Assembly (NCBI GenBank): GCA_023395735.1
Contig: JAEWYI010000070.1
Coordinates: forward strand, 1 to 13,507
DNA: 13,507 bases
Origin: Cyanobacteria bacterium OH_SFB_17
GTDB lineage: Bacteria > Cyanobacteriota > Vampirovibrionia > Gastranaerophilales > Gastranaerophilaceae
Direction of reading: 5' to 3'
Shown here: one piece after another, positions 7,236-13,507 of the stretch
Numbering within the stretch: position 1 is the stretch's first letter
How the letters are laid out: every line of letters starts with the position of its first letter
Program-made: the position numbers and the translations under genes
The notes under the pieces: generated by a model
Databases searched by the model: none
What the model was told of the DNA's origin: nothing
Seen by the model: only the letters and a program-made list of their open reading frames with translations

Positions 7236-7247
7236 GAGATTAATCTC
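7236..7247 (+). promoter_or_regulatory. Palindrome overlapping the tuf ribosome binding site
   Basis: The perfect 12-bp palindrome GAGATTAATCTC ends at the base before the tuf ATG. It includes part of the Shine-Dalgarno AAGGAG (7233-7238). The start at 7248 is fixed by this site and by the conserved EF-Tu N-terminus MAREKFERNKPH. Pairing GAGA with TCTC could partly hide the ribosome binding site. Confidence 0.55.
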
Positions 7248-8456
7248 ATGGCACGCGAAAAGTTTGAAAGAAACAAACCGCACGTCAACGTTGGTACAGT
7301 AGGCCACGTCGACCACGGTAAAACAACATTAACAGCAGCAATCACTGGCGTAGTAGCAGCAGCTGGTGGAGCACAAGCAAAAAAATTCGATGAAATCGAT
7401 GCAGCTCCAGAAGAAAAAGCAAGAGGTATAACCATCTCTACAGCTCACGTTGAATACGAAACAGAAGCAAGACACTATGCTCACGTTGACTGCCCAGGCC
7501 ACGCAGACTATGTTAAAAACATGATTACTGGTGCGGCACAAATGGACGGAGCTATCCTTGTTGTAGCTGCGACTGACGGTGCAATGCCTCAAACTCGTGA
7601 ACACATTTTGCTTGCAAGACAAGTTGGTGTTCCTAAATTGGTTGTATTCTTGAACAAATGCGACATGGTAGATGATCCTGAATTGTTAGAATTGGTTGAA
7701 ATGGAAGTTAGAGAATTGTTGACTTCTTATGAATTCGACGGTGACAACACTCCATTCATTCACGGTTCTGCTTTGAAAGCTTTAGAAGCTGTTATCGCTA
7801 ACCCTAAAATCGCTAGAGGCGAAGACAAATGGGTTGACAAAATCTGGGAATTGATGGACGCAGTTGATAGCTACATCCCAACTCCAGAACGTGATTTGGA
7901 CAAACCATTCTTGATGCCTGTTGAGGACGTTTTCTCAATCACAGGTCGTGGTACAGTTGCTACAGGTAGAATCGAAAGAGGACGCGTTAAGGTTCAACAA
8001 GAAGTTGAATTGGTTGGCTTCGGCGATACTAGAAAAACAACTGTAACAGGTGTTGAAATGTTCAGAAAACTTCTTGATGAAGGTCTTGCTGGTGACAACG
8101 TTGGTTTGTTGCTTCGTGGCGTTGACAAAGCTGAAATCCAAAGAGGACAAGTTCTTGCTCTTGCTGGTTCAATCAAACCTCACACAAAATTCACAGCTAA
8201 CGTTTATGTATTGACAAAAGACGAAGGTGGACGTCACACTCCATTCTTCCCTGGATACAGACCTCAGTTCTACATCAGAACAACTGACGTTACTGGTTCA
8301 ATCAAATTCGAAGGCGAAATGGTAATGCCTGGTGATAACGTAGTTATGGAAGTTGAACTTATCGCTCCAGTAGCTATCGAAGCTGGTATGAGATTCGCAA
8401 TCAGAGAAGGCGGAAGAACTGTTGGATCTGGTGTTGTTGACAAAATTATCGAATAA
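7248..8456 (+). CDS. tuf: Translation elongation factor Tu
   Basis: EF-Tu is a GTPase that delivers aminoacyl-tRNA to the ribosomal A site. The 402-aa protein is complete: P-loop GHVDHGKTT (19-27), switch I RGITIS with Thr62, DCPGH (81-85), NKCD (136-139) and SALK (174-177), then beta-barrel domains 2 and 3 with GRGTVATGRIERG and the GYRPQFYIRTTDVTG segment. The start is ATG 7248; an in-frame GTG at 7212 would add 12 non-family residues. Overall sequence and length resemble cyanobacterial EF-Tu (AAITGVVAAAGGAQAKKFDE region). Codon choice is biased: Leu is mostly TTG. The gene does not lie in the common rpsL-rpsG-fusA-tuf cluster but stands between nusA and an amidase, with its own promoter and terminator. 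Confidence 0.98.
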   Translation: MAREKFERNKPHVNVGTVGHVDHGKTTLTAAITGVVAAAGGAQAKKFDEIDAAPEEKARGITISTAHVEYETEARHYAHVDCPGHADYVKNMITGAAQMDGAILVVAATDGAMPQTREHILLARQVGVPKLVVFLNKCDMVDDPELLELVEMEVRELLTSYEFDGDNTPFIHGSALKALEAVIANPKIARGEDKWVDKIWELMDAVDSYIPTPERDLDKPFLMPVEDVFSITGRGTVATGRIERGRVKVQQEVELVGFGDTRKTTVTGVEMFRKLLDEGLAGDNVGLLLRGVDKAEIQRGQVLALAGSIKPHTKFTANVYVLTKDEGGRHTPFFPGYRPQFYIRTTDVTGSIKFEGEMVMPGDNVVMEVELIAPVAIEAGMRFAIREGGRTVGSGVVDKIIE

Positions 8457-8480
8457 GCTTTATCAACAGCGAAAAACTTT

Positions 8481-8516
8481 AAAATGGACACTTTGCAAAA
8501 GGTGTCCATTTTTTTT
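8481..8516 (+). terminator. Intrinsic terminator of tuf
   Basis: A stem of about 14 bp with one bulged G (AAAATGGACACTTT against AAAGGTGTCCATTTT, loop GCA) runs into a continuous T-tract ending at 8516. It begins 24 bp after the tuf stop. Confidence 0.92.
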
Positions 8517-8559
8517 ACATATTTATAATTTGAGGCAATTTTTTTAAGAAAAAAAACTT

Positions 8560-8565
8560 TATAAT
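8560..8565 (+). promoter_or_regulatory. Candidate -10 element of the amidase gene
   Basis: A perfect TATAAT lies 23 bases before the amidase ATG and would start transcription near 8572, just upstream of its GAGGAG ribosome binding site (8578-8583). No good -35 is found at normal spacing; a TTGAGG at 8530-8535 is too far (24 bp). Because the tuf terminator lies upstream, the gene needs its own promoter. Confidence 0.45.
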
Positions 8566-8588
8566 AATATCACACATGAGGAGTTTTC

Positions 8589-9320
8589 ATGGGCGAACCT
8601 ATAAAGATAAGTTCGAATAAGATTAACACTAATTGGGTTAACAAAGACAGTATGCCTTCGCTTCGACTCAAGCAGCTTGCTGTTGAAGAAGATATTTGTC
8701 CGCTTAGAGGCACTAGCATCATGATTAACCCAGGGCATGGCGCATCAGGAAGAGGCGAAAGACCTTTCGGCGCAACAGCTTGGCTGAATAAGAAAAAATA
8801 TTACGAAAAAGATTTAAACGATTCTGTTGCAACAAAACTTGCTAAAAATTTAAAACAAATGGGCGCAGACGTGATATATGTTGACAACACTCCGCTTGGA
8901 GAAATTCAACAGCTCCAAAACAAACTGAAGCCGGATTTATTTGTTTCAATTCACCATGACGCGCAAGCAAATTATGGTAAAACTTTACGCGGTGAAACGG
9001 TTTACTCATATGCGCCTTCGTCTGAAAAAAGAAAAAACAATAAAAATTCATATGAAAAATCAAAAAAAGCAGCTGAATTTATAAATGAAGAACTAAAACA
9101 AGATTCGACAGTGCCTAACCACAAGCCAAGGCAAAATAGCTATAAAGTTTTAAATGTAGATAAAAAAATTCCGTCGATTTTGGTTGAAGTCGGATATATG
9201 TCTAATCCGACAGAATTAAACATTCTAACAACACCCGAATATCAAAGTACCGCTGCTAAAAACATTGCAAACGGATGCAGAAAATTTTTACTGTCAGAAA
9301 AACCTTCTCCATTAAAATAA
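8589..9320 (+). CDS. N-acetylmuramoyl-L-alanine amidase (Amidase_3 family), no signal peptide
   Basis: This family of zinc enzymes cleaves the amide bond between N-acetylmuramic acid and the stem peptide of peptidoglycan. The 243-aa protein is essentially one Amidase_3 domain (about 42-235). Expected zinc ligands are His50 (INPGHG), Glu73 (YYEKDLN) and His122 (SIHHD), and the catalytic Glu is Glu200 (LVEVGYMSNPTE). All are intact. The first 41 residues (MGEPIKISSNKIN...) are polar, with no signal peptide, lipobox or membrane helix. An in-frame stop at 8577-8579 rules out a longer N-terminus. No SPOR, LysM, SH3 or AMIN domain is present. It therefore differs from the usual exported AmiC/CwlD-type enzymes and could be released by lysis or another route. 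No holin or phage gene is nearby. An excellent GAGGAG site precedes the start. Confidence 0.9.
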   Translation: MGEPIKISSNKINTNWVNKDSMPSLRLKQLAVEEDICPLRGTSIMINPGHGASGRGERPFGATAWLNKKKYYEKDLNDSVATKLAKNLKQMGADVIYVDNTPLGEIQQLQNKLKPDLFVSIHHDAQANYGKTLRGETVYSYAPSSEKRKNNKNSYEKSKKAAEFINEELKQDSTVPNHKPRQNSYKVLNVDKKIPSILVEVGYMSNPTELNILTTPEYQSTAAKNIANGCRKFLLSEKPSPLK

Positions 9321-9349
9321 TTTAAGTTTTAAACAGTTTTTTTTTGTTG

Positions 9350-9361
9350 TAAAATTAGGGA
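9350..9361 (+). promoter_or_regulatory. Candidate leaderless-type promoter of speB
   Basis: A TAAAAT (9350-9355) ends 6 bases before the ATG at 9362, exactly the spacing seen for rnhC. TTTAAA at 9328-9333 is a possible -35 (16-bp spacer). The only purine run, AGGGA, touches the ATG and is too close to act as a ribosome binding site. Transcription would begin at the start codon. Confidence 0.45.
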
Positions 9362-10198
9362 ATGATTAAGGGACCTTTTTTAGACAGAAATTGGATGGGG
9401 CAAAACGAAGATTATAATTCAAGTGATATAATCATGCTCGGTTTACCTTTTGACGGCACTGCCTCTTATCGAAGCGGTGCAAGATTTGCGCCTGAACTAT
9501 TAAGAATTTCAAGTTGGGCGATAGAAGAATTTTCACCAATTTTTTCAAAAACCCTAAAAGAAGCCAACTTCAATGACGCAGGAGATTTAGAACTTCCAGT
9601 CGGCAACACAAAAAAATCACTCGATATAATACAAGAAAATATCGAACAAATTTATGCTGACAAAAAAAAGTTTCTTGGCGTCGGGGGCGAACACCTTGTA
9701 ACTTATCCCGCGATAAAAGCTATAAATAAATTTTTCAACGAAATTACAGTTCTGCACTTTGATGCGCACGCTGATTTGAGAAAAAACTATATAGAAGAAA
9801 AGTTATCTCATGCATCGACAATGTGCAGAATCGGAGAAATTATTGGATTTGAAAGCATCAAGCAGGTTGGGATTCGCTCAGGAACACAAGACGAATTTGA
9901 AATAATGAAAAAATATGAGACAAAACTAAACAACCCAAAAGAGCTTTGCCAATTAAAAAATAAAAATATTTTCGTGAGCATAGATTTAGACGTTCTAGAC
10001 CCATCTATAATGCCAGGAACAGGCACTCCAGAGCCCGGAGGATTTTCTTATACTGAGCTGGAAGACTGGATAAAGGGGCTAAAAGACCTAAATATTATCG
10101 GAGCTGATGTTGTGGAACTCTCTCCTCACTACGATGCAAGCGGAGTTTCAACAATTACCGCGGCAAAAATTATCAGAGAATTACTTATGTGCCTATAG
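9362..10198 (+). CDS. speB: Agmatinase (ureohydrolase family)
   Basis: Agmatinase hydrolyses agmatine to putrescine and urea in polyamine synthesis. The 278-aa protein has the complete binuclear-manganese site of the arginase superfamily: His111 (GGEHLVT), Asp134/His136/Asp138 (FDAHADLR), Asp208/Asp210 (SIDLDVLDPS), plus His150 (LSHAST) and Glu252 (VVELSP). Its N-terminus (MLGLPFDGTASYRSGARF) and the DAHADLR...SH block resemble Bacillus subtilis SpeB closely, favouring agmatinase over arginase or formimidoylglutamase. A guanidine hydrolase or another ureohydrolase remains possible, since no arginine decarboxylase or spermidine synthase gene is in the window. The start is supported by this alignment although no proper ribosome binding site is seen. 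ligA follows after 19 bp, so it probably heads the speB-ligA operon. Confidence 0.88.
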   Translation: MIKGPFLDRNWMGQNEDYNSSDIIMLGLPFDGTASYRSGARFAPELLRISSWAIEEFSPIFSKTLKEANFNDAGDLELPVGNTKKSLDIIQENIEQIYADKKKFLGVGGEHLVTYPAIKAINKFFNEITVLHFDAHADLRKNYIEEKLSHASTMCRIGEIIGFESIKQVGIRSGTQDEFEIMKKYETKLNNPKELCQLKNKNIFVSIDLDVLDPSIMPGTGTPEPGGFSYTELEDWIKGLKDLNIIGADVVELSPHYDASGVSTITAAKIIRELLMCL

Positions 10199-10217
10199 GA
10201 TATTAACGAGGAATTAA

Positions 10218-12212
10218 ATGAATATTGAAGATAGAATAGATTTTTTAAAAAAAGAAATAAACAGACACAACCACTTGTACTATGTAGAGGAAAACCCATC
10301 ACTAAGTGACTTTGAATATGATGAGATGTTTAGAGAATTAAAAAAGCTTGAAGATGAAAATCCAAATTTAATAACCCAAGACAGCCCGACACAAAGAATC
10401 GGCTCAGTTGGAAGCAAATTTGAATCTTACAAACATAAAACCAGATTATATAGCCTCGACAACTCAAACAACTTTGAAGAACTGGAAAAATGGTACGAAA
10501 GAGTAGTCAAAGAAGCTGGCGAAAACATTGAACTTGTTTGTGAGCTTAAAATAGATGGACTCGCTATTTCACTTACATACCAAAACGGAATTTTTGAAAC
10601 AGGGGCAACAAGAGGCGATGGCTCCGTAGGCGAAAACATCACAAACAACCTAAAAACAATTAAAGCTATTCCTTTAAAAATTGAAAAAGGCCTAAACGTT
10701 GATGTTCGAGGCGAAATTTATATGCCAAAAACTTCGTTTGAAAAATTAAACGAAGAAAACCTTAAAACAAATGAAAAAATATTTGCAAACCCAAGAAACG
10801 CCGCAAGCGGTTCTTTAAGACAACTTGACAGCTCAATCACTGCAAAACGTGATTTGTCTATGTTTTGTTATGGTGCGATTTTTGCAGACGCAAAAATCGC
10901 ACCCAAAACCCATTACGATACAATAATGGAGTTAAAAAACCTCGGATTTAAAGTCAATCCTAACATTAAAAAAGTCAAAAACATTCAAGAAGCGATTGAA
11001 TATTGCCAAGAATGGGAATTTAAAAGATTTGAGCTAAACTATGCAACAGACGGCGTTGTAATAAAAGTCAATAACCTTGCATTGCAAGAAGAACTTGGAT
11101 TTACGGCTCGCGCGCCAAAATGGGCAACTGCGTTTAAATTTCCGCCTGAAGAAGTTAACACAAAGCTTTTGAATATCGAAATCAATGTCGGAAAAACAGG
11201 AGCAGTCACACCTGTTGCAATATTAGAACCTGTTCAGCTTGCAGGAAGTACCGTTTCCAGAGCAAGTCTGCATAATTTTGATGAAATAAAAAGACTGGAT
11301 ATCAGAATTAATGATACTGTCTTGATAAAAAAGGCGGCAGAAATTATCCCGAAAGTAATAAAGGTTAATGAGGAAGCAAGAGGAGAGGATGCAAAGGAAT
11401 TTATCATTCCAAGCAATTGTCCAGACTGCGGTACTCCGCTTGAAACGCGCGAAGGAGAAGTAAATCTTTACTGCCCGAATACATTTTTGTGCCCATCTCA
11501 GATAAAAGCAAAGATTGAATATTGGGTTTCAAAAGAGGCAATGGATATAGATTTTGTGGGACCTTCCATTATTGAGCAATTGTTTAACAAAAATATGATT
11601 AAAACGCCGGCTGATTTATACACATTGTCCCAACAGGATTTTATGCAACTTGATTTGATTCAGGAAAAATCTGCGTTTAATATTTATAACTCGATTCAAA
11701 AAAGCAAAAACAAACCGCTTGCAAGATTTTTGACTGCTCTTTCTATAAAACACGTTGGTAAAGAAACAGCACAAATCCTTGCTTCTCATTTTAAATCTTT
11801 AGACCATATTAAAGAAGCACAAATTGAAGAATTATCAAAAATTGAAGGAATCGGAGATAAAATTGCAAACAGTGTTTACGAATTTTTCCACAGCGAAAAC
11901 TCGCTCAAGCTCTTGGCTGATTTAAAATACGCCGGTGTTTGTCCTGCGGATGAAGTTAGCGAATTGAAATCAAACATTTTTGATGGAAAAACCTTTGTAC
12001 TTACTGGAACTTTGCAAACACTAAAAAGAGATGAAGCAAGCGAGTTAATAAAAAGACACGGAGGTAAAACAGCCTCTTCCGTAAGCAAAAACACCTCTTT
12101 TGTTGTCGCAGGCGAAGCCGCTGGTTCAAAATTAGTTAAAGCTCAAAATTTAGGTGTTATAATATTATCAGAAGAAGATTTTGTAAAAATGATTGAGGAT
12201 GGAACTGTATGA
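10218..12212 (+). CDS. ligA: NAD+-dependent DNA ligase LigA
   Basis: LigA seals single-strand nicks in duplex DNA during replication and repair, using NAD+. The 664-aa protein has all family domains in order: the Ia NAD-binding domain (HNHLYYVEENPSLSDFEYD, 17-35), the adenylation domain with the AMP-accepting Lys111 in ELKIDG (109-114), and an OB fold. Next come a four-cysteine zinc finger (Cys401, Cys404, Cys419, Cys425), helix-hairpin-helix repeats (about 505-560, with IKHVGKETA and IEGIGDKIA) and a C-terminal BRCT domain (about 586-664). Nothing is missing. GAGGAA lies shortly before the ATG. The stop codon overlaps the next gene's start by 4 bp. This is the housekeeping replicative ligase. 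Confidence 0.98.
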   Translation: MNIEDRIDFLKKEINRHNHLYYVEENPSLSDFEYDEMFRELKKLEDENPNLITQDSPTQRIGSVGSKFESYKHKTRLYSLDNSNNFEELEKWYERVVKEAGENIELVCELKIDGLAISLTYQNGIFETGATRGDGSVGENITNNLKTIKAIPLKIEKGLNVDVRGEIYMPKTSFEKLNEENLKTNEKIFANPRNAASGSLRQLDSSITAKRDLSMFCYGAIFADAKIAPKTHYDTIMELKNLGFKVNPNIKKVKNIQEAIEYCQEWEFKRFELNYATDGVVIKVNNLALQEELGFTARAPKWATAFKFPPEEVNTKLLNIEINVGKTGAVTPVAILEPVQLAGSTVSRASLHNFDEIKRLDIRINDTVLIKKAAEIIPKVIKVNEEARGEDAKEFIIPSNCPDCGTPLETREGEVNLYCPNTFLCPSQIKAKIEYWVSKEAMDIDFVGPSIIEQLFNKNMIKTPADLYTLSQQDFMQLDLIQEKSAFNIYNSIQKSKNKPLARFLTALSIKHVGKETAQILASHFKSLDHIKEAQIEELSKIEGIGDKIANSVYEFFHSENSLKLLADLKYAGVCPADEVSELKSNIFDGKTFVLTGTLQTLKRDEASELIKRHGGKTASSVSKNTSFVVAGEAAGSKLVKAQNLGVIILSEEDFVKMIEDGTV

Positions 12213-12625
12213 AAAAAAATGTTAGAATAGTACAAATTAATGGATTTCGCGGACTTTTTATAACTTTATTTATAATAGCATGTCTTGCTGCCGGATTTGT
12301 TGCATTTCCAGCTTTTTTGTCTATGCATGTATGGAATTATCTGGCGACAAAAACTCTTTCATTCCCAACTATCGGTTTTGCAGAAGGGCTTTTGCTCTGG
12401 GGTATAATCCTTATGAGCATCTTCATATTTAATAAAAGAAAATTTATTGTGTCTTTTAATTCTCAACAAGAATTGAGCGATGAAGAAATTAAATCAGTAA
12501 TCACTAAAATCAAAGAACGCGCGGTTAATCACAAAATCATAATGCCCGAAAATATAACTCCTTCAAATATTGAAAAAAATGACCTTAAACAAGATAATAA
12601 TGAAATAAAAACTCATCAAGATTAA
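12209..12625 (+). CDS. Small membrane protein of unknown function, two predicted helices
   Basis: I do not recognise this 138-aa protein. Two hydrophobic segments are visible, about 14-37 (GLFITLFIIACLAAGFVAFP) and 56-76 (GFAEGLLLWGIILM...IF). The link between them contains MHVWNYLATKTLSFP. A polar, charged tail (77-138) includes a short helix-like stretch (LSDEEIKSVITKIKERAV) and an Asn/Lys/Glu-rich end. The positive-inside pattern (KKNVR at the start, NKRK after helix 2) predicts both ends in the cytoplasm. The ATG overlaps the ligA stop (ATGA, 4 bp), which implies translational coupling and a real gene. The SIMPL gene follows 18 bp downstream. No enzymatic motif is seen. Confidence 0.8.
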   Translation: MKKNVRIVQINGFRGLFITLFIIACLAAGFVAFPAFLSMHVWNYLATKTLSFPTIGFAEGLLLWGIILMSIFIFNKRKFIVSFNSQQELSDEEIKSVITKIKERAVNHKIIMPENITPSNIEKNDLKQDNNEIKTHQD

Positions 12626-12643
12626 CTCAAGGAGACATTTTTT

Positions 12644-13360
12644 ATGAAAAAAATTATACTCGCAACTGCAATGATTACGGCGGTGGTTCTTGGAACTACA
12701 TTTCATCTTGCAAAAGCTGAAACTCCTGAAACAGGAAGTATCTCTGTCAATTTTTCTCAATCAAAAGAAATTATGCCTGATACGGTTGAACTTACAATCG
12801 GTATCAATTCAACGAATAAAGATTTAAAAACTGCCACAAACGAAAACAAAATAAATGCAAATAAAGTTTATTCACAAGTAAAAAAACTTTTGGCAACCGA
12901 GGGCGAAATAAAAACTAATCAATATAGCGTAAGAGAAAATTACACATTCAAAGACAATAAAAAAGCTCTCGAATCCTATACAGTTTCAAATTCAATCCGA
13001 ATAAAAACAAAAAAGATAACGTTGATTCCGACTGTTATAGACTTATCTTTAAAAAATGGGGCAACAAACATAAATAATCTTGATTTTTCATCCTCAAATT
13101 ATGATTCAACTTGTAACGATATGCTCGTTGAGTTGAGTAAAAAAGCATCCGCTAGAGCTAACACAATAGCTTCAGCACTTAATTCAAAAACGTCAGGGCT
13201 AAAATCAATTAACGCATCTTGCTCACAAGGAAACAACTACCGCGAATTTGTTTTTGCTGCAAAAGGGTCTTTTGACTCCTCTGGTAATACCGCAACACCA
13301 ATAGAAGCAGGGAAAATAAACATTTACGCCAACCTTGATGCAACATTTTTTGTTAAATAA
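12644..13360 (+). CDS. Exported SIMPL-domain (DUF541, YggE-like) protein
   Basis: The 238-aa product starts with a clear Sec signal peptide: MKK, a hydrophobic core, and cleavage expected after AKA (residue 25). The remainder is one SIMPL/DUF541 domain (about 30-238). It shows the family pattern: a ...PDTVELTIGI strand, NANKV, EIKTNQYSVRENYTF, YTVSNSIRIKT, GATNINNLDFSSS and an Ala-rich helix (KKASARANTIASALN). Relatives include E. coli YggE, linked to oxidative stress tolerance, but the biochemical role of the family is not settled. Mature Cys157 and Cys193 could form a disulfide outside the cytoplasm. AAGGAG precedes the ATG. It is last in the presumed speB-ligA operon and is followed by the hairpin at 13365-13389. 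Confidence 0.9.
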   Translation: MKKIILATAMITAVVLGTTFHLAKAETPETGSISVNFSQSKEIMPDTVELTIGINSTNKDLKTATNENKINANKVYSQVKKLLATEGEIKTNQYSVRENYTFKDNKKALESYTVSNSIRIKTKKITLIPTVIDLSLKNGATNINNLDFSSSNYDSTCNDMLVELSKKASARANTIASALNSKTSGLKSINASCSQGNNYREFVFAAKGSFDSSGNTATPIEAGKINIYANLDATFFVK

Positions 13361-13364
13361 AATA

Positions 13365-13389
13365 AGGGCGAACCTTTCAGGTTCGCCCT
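13365..13389. terminator. Hairpin terminator between the SIMPL gene and a convergent gene
   Basis: A perfect 11-bp stem, AGGGCGAACCT with AGGTTCGCCCT around a TTC loop, starts 5 bp after the SIMPL stop. The downstream sequence (ATAAATTATC) is AT-rich without a real T-run, so termination may be less efficient than at 164-198. On the minus strand it also lies 3' of the partial gene at the right edge, so it may serve both. Confidence 0.72.
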
Positions 13390-13436
13390 ATAAATTATCA
13401 CACACTTGATACTATTTACACACTTTATATTTTACT

Positions 13437-13507
13437 TTATGCATTTCTAGCTGCATTTTGCTGAAGAGAGGTGATTACACCATTGATAGCTTCTTGTTTT
13501 TCTGCAG
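13437..13507 (-). CDS. C-terminal end of an unidentified protein (partial, truncated by window edge)
   Basis: On the minus strand an open frame enters from the right edge, reads AEKQEAINGVITSLQQNAARNA and stops at TAA (13439-13437). Twenty-two complete codons are visible. The end is polar and likely helical. It is too short to assign to a family. The frame is supported mainly by the hairpin lying just past its stop and by the other two minus-strand frames stopping within this stretch. Confidence 0.45.
   Translation of the reverse strand, partial: AEKQEAINGVITSLQQNAARNA

Noticed and set aside
7212..7247. Upstream GTG start for tuf adding 12 residues
   Set aside because: The added residues (MIGSIIKKEINL) are not found in EF-Tu, and the strong Shine-Dalgarno points to ATG 7248.
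1..13507. CRISPR array, insertion sequence, prophage or defence island
   Set aside because: No regularly spaced repeats, transposase, integrase, capsid or nuclease-defence genes are visible. The lone amidase is not enough to call a prophage.

Overview
This window is an AT-rich, gene-dense bacterial chromosome segment made almost entirely of housekeeping genes. It holds ten complete protein genes and two genes cut by the window edges. A flagellin C-terminus at the left edge shows a flagellated bacterium. A DAP/lysine pathway pair (asd, dapB), an exported SIMPL-domain protein and an Amidase_3 peptidoglycan hydrolase indicate an ordinary peptidoglycan-containing cell. The cyanobacteria-like EF-Tu with AT-rich DNA would fit a non-photosynthetic cyanobacterial relative (Gastranaerophilales/Melainabacteria type). 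That placement is inference from overall resemblance, and other AT-rich phyla are not excluded.

Layout: (1) 1-134 is the end of a flagellin gene, and it shares a strong bidirectional terminator (164-198) with the convergent dapB-asd unit on the minus strand (2045 to 212). (2) A 67-bp divergent promoter region (2046-2112) separates dapB from rnhC. The dapB -35 and the rnhC -10 appear to overlap, and rnhC looks leaderless. rnhC (RNase HIII) is followed 18 bp later by a 686-aa multi-pass GT-C-type membrane protein. (3) A 189-bp intergenic region with an inverted repeat, a candidate promoter and a hairpin leads into rimP-nusA. (4) tuf follows with its own promoter and a clear intrinsic terminator. 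(5) A solitary Amidase_3 gene with no signal peptide comes next. (6) A run of speB (agmatinase), ligA (NAD+-dependent DNA ligase), a small two-helix membrane protein overlapping ligA by 4 bp, and a secreted SIMPL protein has the spacing of one operon. It ends in a perfect hairpin (13365-13389) that faces a minus-strand gene cut by the right edge.

Functional links: rimP and nusA serve ribosome maturation and transcription elongation, and tuf serves translation elongation. Asd and DapB supply diaminopimelate for lysine and the cell wall, which the amidase would cut. RNase HIII and LigA both act in DNA maintenance but lie in different transcription units.

I see no mobile element, CRISPR array, tRNA, rRNA or defence locus, and no clearly novel multi-gene system. 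The points most worth a second look are regulatory (two matching leaderless-type promoters, overlapping divergent promoters, a palindrome over the tuf ribosome binding site) plus the signal-less amidase and the unassigned membrane proteins.
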